From assembly GCA_946800325.1 (NCBI GenBank), contig OX326957.1:58064977-58128976 (forward strand): a stretch of 64,000 nt of DNA, read 5' to 3'. The notes beneath the pieces were generated by a model. It worked only from the letters and a program-made list of their open reading frames with translations, was not told the DNA's origin and searched no databases. Every line of letters starts with the position of its first letter. Positions within the stretch are counted from its first letter, which is position 1. Below are positions 11,559 through 21,413 of this stretch, in pieces. This DNA is from Luzula sylvatica. Lineage: Eukaryota; Streptophyta; Magnoliopsida; Poales; Juncaceae. Position numbers and translations under genes: made by a program.

Positions 11559-12249
11559 TGGTTGGTCCGTCATGACAGAGTCAAATAGTAACGGCTATAT
11601 CAATAAATGTGATACGTCCCCCGTGACGGACGTGCGTCATGACGGACTGTATTCCGAATTCTGAGTTGGCAGTTTCTTATTAGATACTCATTAATCCTGT
11701 CTTAATTAGGGTGATTAATATAAGATCATGGGATGATCTTCTCTCTTCCTCATACTATTCAGAACTTGTGAGACAAGTAAATGGAGGAGTTTTCACCATT
11801 AGAGATTGAGTGAAATTTAAGCAAGTTTACGGTGATTTTAGGGGAATCACGCCTAACCGAGAGATGAGGCTCGCGGTGGATACGAGTAGATAAGTTTTGG
11901 CTGGAACTTTCTGTTGTGATCAAGGTCGAGCAAGGTCGGAGACGGACTGGAGCAATTCCGGTTGTATACAACAAAAGGAATTTCGAGCAAGGTGTCGAAT
12001 CGCGCGGGAGTGGGACGTGCGTGTCGCCGGAATCGAAACAAGCAAGAACAAAGCAACTACGCAGTCAACCCGTCTCCGTGATCAATTTCACGCGGTACGA
12101 TTCTCTATTAATTAAGAGTTAATTTCATAGGTAGTTTCTTGTAGTTTAGGATTTGTACTTTCGGATTGGTGACGTGGTCCTCGGGATCGGGTCGGACCGA
12201 GCCTCACAATCCGCTACGCGGGGCTCGGTAGTGAGGCCGAAACCCAACA
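11559..12249 (-). mobile_element. LTR-like module A
   Basis: A block of about 690 bp repeated in the same orientation at 12253-14097. On the minus strand it starts TGTTGGGTTTCGGCC and ends near GGACCA, a TG...CA arrangement suggesting a long terminal repeat. Shared landmarks with module B include CTCATTAATCCT, GAGACAAG, AGCAAGTTTACGG, GTGGATACGAGTAGA and the 3' block GATCGGGTCGGAC. No primer-binding site or retrotransposon protein accompanies it. It may be a solo LTR or part of a tandem LTR pair. Open frames inside are short and unrelated to known proteins. Confidence 0.6.
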
Positions 12250-12306
12250 ATATGGTCCTTTATGACGGACCATTGAGATAACGACTATATCAGTAACCGT
12301 GACTAG

Positions 12307-12385
12307 TGCGTCATGACGGACTGTAGCGCGTCATGACGGACTGTAGTGCTTCATGACGGACTGTAATGCGTCATGACGGATTGTG
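12307..12385. promoter_or_regulatory. 20-bp-period array of palindromic TGACG motifs
   Basis: TCATGACGGA occurs at exactly 12311, 12331, 12351 and 12371, each within (C/T)TCATGACGG. Three of the four contain the palindrome CGTCATGACG. TGACG is the core bound by plant TGA-class bZIP factors (as-1-like elements), and 20 bp is about two DNA turns. Module A has only two such units at the matching place. A regulatory role is inference. Confidence 0.45.
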
Positions 12386-12765
12386 ATCCAAATTCCAGAT
12401 TATCAGTTTCTTTGTACTCATTAATCCTCTAATTAATGAGGTGATTAATATAAGATCTGGGTGATATTTTCCTCTCTCTCTAATAGTTCATTCTACAGAG
12501 AATACTTTGTGCTTGTGAGACAAGAAAGAAAGAGAGAGCTGGATAATCACCATTAGAGATGAAGTTCAAGCAAGTTTACGGCGATTTTAAGAGAATCGCG
12601 CGTAACTGAAAAACGAGGCTCGAGGTGGATACGAGTAGAGCGATTTCACCTGAAATTCTCTGTTGTGATCAAGCGAGGGCGAGATGAATGACGAAGCGGA
12701 TGCGATCCGGTTGTATATGGCAAATCAGAGCTCCATCGAAGGTGTCGAATAGCGCGGGAATGGGA

Positions 12766-13859
12766 TGATGGGAAATATCCTCGACCCCGGGCCCGCGCAG
12801 CGGATATGTAGGCCCGGTTCGATTCCCCGATTCCCGAGATCACGCCACGACTTCGAGGGTACGATGCGAATAGAAGGACAGATTCATACCAGTGCCAAAT
12901 TGATGGCACACGAAGGGTTGATCGCCGCCTTCTATTTCCTTCGGTGTCACGTTGGTGACTAGCCCGTACGTCCCATACCGCACGTCTCCCACCGTTTCGA
13001 CACGCCTCGGGTTGTCTTCGTGCGTTCCATGCCCGCAAGATTCCACAGCCCGTTACTCGATTACTTCTCCGGTTTGATCACAACGAAGAGCCACATGTGT
13101 CGCTCCTCTACCCGTATCCACCGTGAGTCGTAGCACCTCGGTCGCGGATGCATCTGCCTAAACGATGCACCGGCGAACTTGCATGATTGCGTTTCGATTC
13201 TCTAGACGGAGAAAACTCTTTTCTCCTTCTCTCTCAATCTCTTCGCACTCTTTCATCAAGTGATTAGAGTCTCTTAATTTCTGGATTAATTCTAAATTAA
13301 CTCCATTAATTTTCTGGTTGAACTAATCTAATTATTCAACTGGTTGGACTGATGAGAGAGAGAGAAACATCCTATATATACTCCATAGGATAAGGATGGG
13401 CCAAAAGGTATGTATATCTTCTATACACCTTTTCAAACAGAAAACTGCATACACCCTTTCAGTAATCTGTCAGAACGAAAATATTAAATCGTTCCAACCG
13501 ACTTTGAACATTTACGAAAGTTGTAGATAATCTAATTATCTTTCCAACCCAATTTGGCCCAGCCCAATTGGAGTTCGGACCCGAAAGTTACGGCCGTTTT
13601 ACTGACTGTATGTCAAACTGTCGCACCCTTTCGGTATTTCATTAGAACGATACTGATACTTCGCTCAAATGAAATATATTACAACATCAAAGTTCTAGAT
13701 AATCTCATTATCTAACTAACCCAATTTGAACCATTCAAATCGGAGTTTCCTACTGAAAGTTATACCAGTTTTACTAATCTGTTTCGTATGCCCACGAACG
13801 CGTACGTTCGTTTGTCCTACGTACCATTTTAGCGATGATCCAAAACTGTATTTCCTTCA
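12766..13859. mobile_element. Solo LTR, 1,094 bp, nested in module B
   Basis: It starts TGATGGGAAATATCC and ends GTATTTCCTTCA. The ends are TG...CA and form an imperfect short inverted repeat. It is flanked by the 5-bp duplication TGGGA (12761-12765 and 13860-13864). Removing it restores the alignment of module B with module A across GGGATG-CGCGTGT. No internal region or second LTR is present, so this is a recombination product of a full LTR element. GC-rich open frames on both strands at 12640-13050 have no recognisable motif. Confidence 0.82.
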
Positions 13860-14097
13860 TGGGATGCGCGTGTTGCCGAGGATTGGAGCAGCGAAATAAC
13901 AGCAACTACGTGATCAACCCTTCACCGTGATCAATTTCACGTGATTTGATTTTTTTATATATAATAGTTATATATAGGTAGTTGCACGTAGATTTAGGAT
14001 TCATACTCTCGGATCGACGATGTGGTCCTTGGGATCGGGTCGGACTGGGCCCTTCATTCCGCTGCACGGGGCCCGGTAGTGACGCCGATACCCAACA

Positions 14098-14820
14098 AAT
14101 CTACGATGCAAATTATTACTTTTCTTTCATAGTTTGTATTTTAGAAAATTATAAAAAAAATGTTATCTTCTATTTTTGTTATGAAATTATGAAATGATCA
14201 TGCCATGTATTTTAAATTTTATAGGTGATAGATTTTATTTCGATAGTTGTGACTTGTGAGATTATCAAGATATTTCGGTTGTTCTAAATTTTATAATGAT
14301 ATACATGACTCATTATATTATACATATGCTATTATTATTTTAGTTTACCTGGCAATATTATATATACACTATAATTTCAAGGGTAAGAATAAATATTTTT
14401 TTTCAGATTGAATTAATTTCTTAATTCCCGTGTAAATATTTTCAAATGAAAAATATTTTTTAATTTTTTTACAATAAAACAGAAATATATGGGTTTTCTC
14501 AATTTCCTTTTCATGGGAGCATAAATACATTTCAATATGAATTTATTTATATAAATTAAAATAAGTATTATTATTAAATTCTTAGACATTAATATTATAT
14601 TAAAATATACTGTCAATTTATTTATATATTAAAATAAGTCTTAATACGAATTTTTTTTATATTAAAATAGTATTAATATAAATTTATTTAGATATTTGTA
14701 ATACGTTTGTCCATTGTTGTGTCTCGTTACACGATTGGCTACAAATATTATGCAACACTGAATCTCGATCATTATTATGACTCATTACACTATTAACAAT
14801 AAAATATAGAACATAAAATA
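14098..14820. other. AT-rich stretch, nothing recognised
   Basis: Very AT-rich DNA with many stop codons in all frames. No repeat family, RNA gene or coding motif was found by eye. Confidence 0.5.
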
Positions 14821-15187
14821 AAGGGGAAATTTCTCCCATGTCCCTACAAGAGTTCAAAATAACATATTTATCCCTCAAAAATTGAGAATCACATATTTAT
14901 CCCTTCTTAACTCAACTAATATCATAAATATCCACTTAAAATTTATAAATATCAAATTAATCCCTACCGTTAACTTTCTGTAAATTTTCTGTTAAATAAA
15001 CTATTATCTTAATTTTAAAATTTAATTAAATAACCAATAATATTATTAATGACTATAATATCCTTCTCATATTAAAACTAATATAACTTCAGAGCTGTTC
15101 ATCTTTAAAATTATTTGCCATCTTCGTGAGTTTAGTGCTGTTCATCTTCTCTACGTCTCTATCTCTGACGGCAAGGGAAGATCTTGC

Positions 15188-15312
15188 GGCCAAGGTGTTG
15201 CTCTTCTTCTCCCTGCTTGTCTTTGACCATCCTCTAGTTTGTTTGCGAGATAATTTTTCTTCTTCTCCAAGCTTGTCTTTGACCTGCCTCTAGTTTGTTT
15301 GCGAGATAATCT
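15188..15312. repeat. 58-bp tandem duplication
   Basis: Two direct copies contain GCTTGTCTTTGACC, CCTCTAGTTTG and TTTGCGAGATAAT, at about 15197-15254 and 15256-15312. They lie in the 5' part of the MULE-like relic region. Confidence 0.8.
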
Positions 15313-15453
15313 TTCTTTCCTTTATGTTAGCGAGAGATAAGCTATTTATTTTTGAATCAAAACTATTTACAAGGCTCTTCACTCTTGTGGATAAATTTGG
15401 CACCCGAGATTTTTTCCCTTTTAGTCAATTTCCTTAATGAAATAACCTTCAAT

Positions 15454-15995
15454 TGTAGCAACGATCATGAATTGTGAGATAAATTTGGAGGTTGAGGAAG
15501 CTCAAAATGTTAGGACTCAAGATTGCGACAAATCTAGTTGGGAGAATATGACCGAATCACCCAATATCGAGCATGTAATTTTTGTGTTTCTTTTCTTCTT
15601 CTTTTTTGCATTGATCTTCATTTATGAATTATGAGATGTTAATTTTGTTTTTTCTTTAGCCAAGATTCATGTAATACTAGTTATAATAGTGGAAGTGGTA
15701 ATGAGATTTCGACGCACGAAAAGGAAACTTATGAATACAACAAGAATGATCTGATCGTGAAAGTCAATTCTAAATTTCCTAACGTAATTGTATTAGGAAA
15801 ACTTTGCAACATCATGCATTGATGGAAGAATTCGAATATTTAAGCGATGTGGACGATGAACCGAAAAGGAGACACACAAAAAACAGAATAATACATTGGG
15901 AGCCGAATAAGGGCAAAATAAGGCAGCTTCGAGTTCATCACAAATGTAAGCGATGTGGTCGATATGGACATAGTAAAAAAAACTTGTAAAAATCC
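15454..15995 (+). pseudogene. Internally deleted MULE-type transposase relic with zinc knuckle
   Basis: Exon-like pieces encode an N-terminal segment starting MNCEINLEVEEAQNV at about 15471. A second segment follows a GT-AG-like gap (15575-15659), and a C-terminal segment at 15804-15990 includes CKRCGRYGHSKK. That is a CX2CX4HX4C knuckle typical of the C-terminus of Mutator-like/FAR1-type transposases. One extra A in the A-run after the histidine shifts the frame, so the last cysteine is read out of frame. The DDE catalytic domain expected between the segments is absent. The upstream stretch 14821-15060 resembles a transposon end, but no matching opposite terminus was found. Confidence 0.5.
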
Positions 15996-16400
15996 TCCTC
16001 TCGAAAATACATTGGGAGCTTCGAGTTAGTTATGTTTTAAGTTTTGGAATTTATGTGATTTTAATTTAAAATTTTTATGTTGTTTTGGAATTCATGTTAT
16101 TTGGTTATGTTGTTTTGATATTTGATGAACTTATTATGACAATTTTGATATGTTTGTTTTGGAATTCATGTTATTTTGCTATATTGTTTTCGAATTAGTA
16201 ATTATCATTTGTTGTCTTGTTATGACTTAAGTATCATTGTTGTTTTCTTTATGTTGTTTAGTGTATATCATTTACTGAACAATTTTCAGAAAAATATAGT
16301 AATTATGTTTAATACATATCAATTACAAAACAATTTTAAGGAAAAATTTGACATAATTTAACTCGATTATTTCATATCCCAATTCACATACAAGATGATT
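15996..16400. other. AT-rich stretch with short repeats
   Basis: TTTTGGAATTCATGTTATTT-like motifs recur at about 16080 and 16160. No gene is recognisable. Confidence 0.4.
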
Positions 16401-16735
16401 ACACGAATTTACAACATAATCTCGATTCGGACTCGAAACAATTACAAAGACACATGACTCGATCCCGACTCGAAACAATTACAAATTTACAACACAATTA
16501 CAAAGATACATGACTCGATCAATCCAGACTCGAAACAATTACAAAGTTAAAACACAATTACAAACATACATGACTCTATCCCGACTCGAAACAATTACAA
16601 ACATACATGACTCACACCGACTCGAAACAAATACAAATTTACTACACAATTACAAACATACATAACTCGATCCCGACTCGAACCCGGCTCGATACAATTA
16701 AAAATTTACAACACAATTACAAACATACAAGGATC
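16400..16735. repeat. Irregular tandem repeat (ACATGACTCGATCCCGACTCG units)
   Basis: Five to six units contain CGACTCGAAACAATTACAAA and ACACAATTACAAACATAC. They begin at about 16449, 16505, 16566, 16603 and 16657; the period varies from 37 to 72 bp through loss or gain of sub-blocks. Non-coding. Confidence 0.85.
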
Positions 16736-17462
16736 ATAAACGAATTGCTCGAGTTGGTCTCTCCAAGGATCATAACAATTTCTCGAATCGCTCTCTGCAA
16801 AATGAAGAAAAATGGGTGTTCAAATTGTGACTAAACTTGATTAAGCGTAAATTGTTGTAGCAAACCAGAGTTGAGTAAATGACATAAATTAGTACCTAAA
16901 CCAGCGCGTTTTCCGATCCTCCGAATCCTCTCCTTCCTCCTTGCTCGATGACACAACCAAAAAATGGTAGAAGTCAATCACGATCTCCATTATTTCTTAA
17001 AAAAAATGAAAATTAGGTCATTCAAATATTCTTCCCCTATTCTATTATTTTATGAAAAGAGTAATATTGCGCATTACTTATATATGACAGCACAGTAACC
17101 ACGAGTGGTAACATTACGATGATACCGAACAATACCAGGCAAATCATGCGTGAAAGGAAGATTCATTCTACACTGTCGCCATTCTTCTATAGTTCCTGCT
17201 CATACTCCAAATCAGATCGATTTTAGTTTCATGATTATTAATTAATACCAAGGCAAATTTTAGTTCTCGGTGTTCTCCACCCGTCAAACTCTACACCATC
17301 AATCTAACAAAATTCATAAATCTAACAAAATCCATCAATATAACGAGAAATCGTACCAGTACCATCGACTCAAGTCGTCAATGTTCTCCAGCCATCGCCA
17401 CGTCATCACGTCGCCACTTCGTCATGTTGTCAGTGGTCTTCAAGCGTCGCTGTGTCGCCAGT
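16736..17462. other. Unassigned stretch
   Basis: Contains CTCGAGTTGG and CTCTCC motifs and short open frames without known domains. Nothing can be named. Confidence 0.4.
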
Positions 17463-17981
17463 GCTCTTCGCATGGAACCGGATCCGGAACCGTATCCCTT
17501 TTTACGGGTATGGATCCGATTCTAGGAGCTAAAATTTTGATGGATCCGGATATTATCCGGATCTGAATAAAATTTGTAAACGGATATCTGTTTTGTTGTA
17601 ATTATGATCATAATTATAATAATACATAATATACAATAACTATATTTTAATTCATAATAATACATAATAATCAATAATCACTTATATATATGTGTACACA
17701 TGTAATTTGTTTTAAAATTATAAAGTAATCAAAATTTGAATTCTAAAAATATTATTATATTATTATATCATAGTATATATCCATTTTAATATCCGAATAG
17801 GATCCGTATCCGTATCCGTATCCGTATCCGACAATATCCGAACCGTATCCGTATCCGTTTAATATCCGAATTGTATCCGGATCCGGGTAGTACCGTATCC
17901 GGATCCATATCCGGAAAAAAATATGGATATGGATCTGGTATGACCACTATCCGAACTGTATCCGAACCGTTGACACCCCTA
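17463..17981. mobile_element. Truncated hAT-type MITE of the ATCCG-rich family
   Basis: The right end, CCGTTGACACCCCTA, is identical to that of the complete element at 28199-28798. The preceding 200 bp carry the same TATCCGTATCCG arrays and the block GACCACTATCCGAAC. The left end TAGGG.TGTCAA is missing, so this copy is truncated. The middle is AT-rich and non-coding. Confidence 0.75.
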
Positions 17982-18788
17982 ATAACGAGCCATGAGTTTG
18001 GGCCTTAACGGGCTAATTTTTTTCTTATTTTTTTTGACATGTGTTAATTTTGTGAAAATTTCATTTAACTTTAATATGTATAGTATATATTTGTTTGTTG
18101 TATATATATTACTCAAATGAATACTGAGGATATCATATTCAAAAAAATTTAACCATTAAATATGCATCAAGATGAATGTTGTGTAGTATTTAAAAAATAA
18201 AAAATCAAGAAACTATAAAAAAAAATACATATACCAAGAGAATGAAACTATAAACTAGCTATTATAAAAATAATTTTGTACCGATATAATGTCGAGGTAT
18301 TTTTTAATATGATTGTTTATTTTATTATTATTTGTTATTATTTTTTCATGAAAAAATAACAAATGAATATTAAAATCATATAACTATAACATATAATTTT
18401 TTTTTAATATTATATTTTAAAAAAAATTATGAAACTTTTAAATTTTATAAAAAATAACAAAAAATATTTTTTTAATTATGAAATATGAAAATATAAAGAT
18501 ATTTTGGTCCAAAAAATATTTAACACCATTCAAAATTAAATTTAACTCTTATAGAAATATTTAAAAACAAAATTTTAGTTAGAGGGATGTTTTGGAATAT
18601 CCAAAGAGTGAGGATTTTTTATTTTTGTTGAAAAATCCCATTAGGAAATTTTGAAAAATATCTCTTATTTAATAATGTTATTTTTAAATGAGAGTGTGAA
18701 CAATTTAGGGTATAATGGAAGCGACTCAGCTGAAGACGATGTGTAAACGAAAAAAATGATTAATTTCGTTTGAGGCCTTCTATCATGT
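17982..18788. other. AT-rich stretch, nothing recognised
   Basis: Long A and T runs, stop-rich in all frames, with no repeat or gene identified by eye. Confidence 0.5.
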
Positions 18789-19011
18789 CCCCTCATTTCT
18801 CTCACAAATATCACGATGAGTCACAAATTCATGATTAACGCACTAATAATCTCTATGAATTAACAATTAATCCATATTTATTAATTTTTGAATATTTTTA
18901 ATTAATCTTTAATTGTTACATAATATTTTTGTAATTATAAATTAATTGTTAATTCACTTTGTTAATTGAGGTGTTAATTAGTGTGGGAGAAACGTGAGAG
19001 AAACGAGAGGG
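18789..19011. mobile_element. Probable MITE with CCCCTCATTTCTCTCAC termini
   Basis: The left end CCCCTCATTTCTCTCAC is mirrored by GTGAGAGAAACGAGAGGG at the right. Inverted similarity continues inward with gaps through the GAATTAACAATTAAT blocks. Length is 223 bp and it is non-coding. Target duplication is not clear. Confidence 0.55.
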
Positions 19012-19072
19012 AAAAGTAAAATATTCCATTTCGTGAGTGAGTCTCTTTAGCTATGGTCTTTTATTACATTTA

Positions 19073-20480
19073 CTAGGAGAATACTCGCGCTACGCGGCGA
19101 GCATGAAAATTATGTTTTTCATTCTATTATAATTATATATTTGTATGATAATATTAATAACATCATCTTAAAACAAAGTTATTTGAATTCATTTATCTAT
19201 GATTATTCATATGTTTTACAATTATTTTATATTATGATAACAAAAAATCTCATTTTTGTAATCAAATAATAATACACATATATTTGTGTCATTCTATAAT
19301 AATATATAACAATAAGATATAATATAATTTTATGAAAAACGTAACAACAAATATTATATCATTGTTCACAATATTTCATACAATATCAAGTATTAAAATA
19401 ATGAATCATACAACATATGTAGTAACACATTATTAATTATATATAGTAATATTTTTTAATGATTCAAATATCATGGCAAATATAAAATAATACAAACCTT
19501 AAAAGGGAAAGTAATTTAATAAATAATATCAAAATTTAATTTATGATAAACATAAATATGACATGATTTTTTTTATTTTACATTTTGTAAAATAACAATA
19601 CAATTTTATAGGTGTTTATAAGTTAAAGAAGTTATTTAAATGGATAAACTTCTTTTAATTGTATTATTTTTGAACAAAATTTGTTTGCTTAAAAACACAA
19701 TAATCTACTTAGTATTATATGAGATTCTTATTGTTATAATTATCTAAAAAATAAATAATAATATTTTAAAATTCTATTATGCAAATAAAATTCTTACAAA
19801 ATATATTATGTACATGTGTATTTTTTTGCATTGTATTTTCTTACATAATATCTTTACAAATTGAAATTATGAAAAATTATATGTATGAACTATGCTAATA
19901 TGGATGTCAAAATAAAGAGAAAAATAAAATGAATATATTCGATGGGTTTATAAAATTAAATTTCCAAAATAATACTAATATATGTTGTATTTTTTATAAT
20001 ATTACATATGAAATTATTAGTATTTTTATAAATAAACTTTTCATATTCCATTGCATTCACATTTGATCATATAATCTTATGTGAAATGTTAAACAATTTA
20101 TTAGACTTGGTCTAATATGATTATAACCAATAATAATATGCCACATCATTAATGTATGATGATGTGACTTTCTAAGAATGCTTAAAAGATGATATAAAAT
20201 AATAACACATAAATGACTACACAAAATATGATCTTCAAAAAGTCTAACAAAAAATTAATGATTGAGATTAAACCACATCATTACATCTAATGGTTCAAAT
20301 TAATACTTAAAAATAATAATACAAAATGCATGTCTTAAATTATCAAATATCATATTAATGGATATGATGAATCCACATCACCCAATCTAATGGTTAATAA
20401 TCAAGATAAAAATGATGATGTGGCTTAATGAGAAGGCTCAAAGATAGGTGCAAAATAAGGGGGTGGGTTAATTATTGTGA
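19073..20480 (-). mobile_element. Helitron family A, copy 1
   Basis: On the minus strand the 3' end is hairpin GCTCGCCGCGTAGCGCGAG, then TATTCTCCTAG, next to T: a Helitron terminus at an A/T target. Nearly the same sequence recurs at 36428-37837 and starts again at 63519. The body is AT-rich and non-coding. The 5' end is uncertain: the copies share sequence up to GGGTGGGTTAATTAT (20473), and a TC start preceded by A would place it at 20480. The stretch just to the right resembles the 3' flank of the small HSP genes. Confidence 0.75.
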
Positions 20481-20499
20481 TTTTTTTAATTTATTTAGT

Positions 20500-20747
20500 T
20501 TGATTTAAATTTCCTATTTTTTTTTCCCGCAGTGACTCCATTAAGTAAGAATATATTTCTTTGTCAGACTTGAGATTTCTTCTGCATGAACGGGCAGAGA
20601 GGAGTGCATCATTGTAGACTCAAATACAAAGTGTAAAATCAAACAATAAATTTTGAATACAAATCCCTTGAAATCTTTCAAAACAAGCATGCCAATAATC
20701 ATGCATTCCCACCAAAAAAATTTGCACAAATTAACATATTACACTAA
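20500..20747 (-). pseudogene. 3'-flank relic of a third small HSP gene
   Basis: The 20 bases AAATTAACATATTACACTAA (20728-20747) also lie just downstream of the stop codon of the 191-aa small HSP (37937-37956). Weaker similarity, including CATGCATT, extends to the left. The block CAGTGACT at about 20531 matches the sequence next to Helitron copy 2. No HSP coding sequence follows; a Helitron end begins immediately. I infer that a small HSP gene once stood here and its coding part was lost. Confidence 0.45.
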
Positions 20748-21363
20748 CTAGGAAAATAATCCGTACTTCGCTGCGGTATTTTTTATATAATTGTTTATTA
20801 TGGTTTTATATAGATTTTTTCTCAGGATTTCTTGTTAATTATTTCAAACAAAAAATGAGTGAAGTTCAAATAAGTAAAAAATAAATAATAAACACTATTA
20901 TTATTATTGTTATTATTATTATTAGTATTAATCAAGGTTACAAAGTACCAAATTACAACAAAACACACAATCATACAAAATTATGTCTTCTAACTTTATA
21001 TCAATAACTAAACCTTACAATTAATTATCCTTACATTTCACTATCTATATCAAAATATAGAGATGTAGAATCAGAAACAGATTATAAAAACATCCGAATA
21101 AATAAGAAAATATAGATTGATGATGATGAATGAATATGACTTTGGTCATGGTTTATATTTAAGAACATGAAGTGAAAAGCAATGATGCGAAAAGGATAAA
21201 AAAAATAAAATAAAGCAAAATTGAAAAGTAATTGAATGAACAGTAATGATAGAAACCATAACTATTTCCTCATTTTTTTTCCCCGAATCTGATGTGGCAT
21301 CTATTAGTATTCCACGTCACTTAGACCAATTCCATTCAGTAAAACACCCCTTACAAACTAAGA
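20748..21363 (-). mobile_element. Probable Helitron related to the satellite-inserted one, about 616 bp
   Basis: On the minus strand it ends with CCGCAGCGAAGTACGG, then ATTATTTTCCTAG, adjacent to T. This closely matches the 3' end of the Helitron at 5845-6461. A plausible 5' end TCTTAG preceded by A lies at 21363, giving 616 bp against 617 bp for the relative. A TGAACAGTA motif near 21240 parallels the TACTGTTCA motifs there. The left terminus is firm; the right one is inferred. Confidence 0.6.
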
Positions 21364-21370
21364 TCTTATC

Positions 21371-21374
21371 ACAG

Positions 21375-21412
<38 letters not shown>

Positions 21413-21413
21413 C
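21371..21413. repeat. (GA)n microsatellite
   Basis: GA dinucleotides with one AA interruption, followed by GA-rich sequence containing repeated CAGATC and ACCAGATC motifs (to about 21600). Confidence 0.9.

Larger units (their letters stand above)
12253..14097 (-). mobile_element. LTR-like module B, interrupted by a solo LTR
   Basis: Direct repeat of module A separated from it by only about three bases (ATA). It has the same landmarks in the same order and ends with CCCAACA on the plus strand. It differs by an expanded TGACG array (12307-12385) and by a 1.1-kb insertion at 12766-13859. Without the insertion it would be about 750 bp. The lack of internal domain between the modules suggests recombination between LTRs rather than an intact element. 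Confidence 0.6.

Noticed and set aside
12646..13038. 130-codon minus-strand frame in GC-richer DNA
   Set aside because: It crosses the boundary between module B and the nested solo LTR, so it cannot be an ancestral gene.
16400..16735. Regularly spaced repeats that might suggest a CRISPR or regulatory array
   Set aside because: Spacing is irregular, there are no distinct spacers, and sub-blocks are simply gained or lost.
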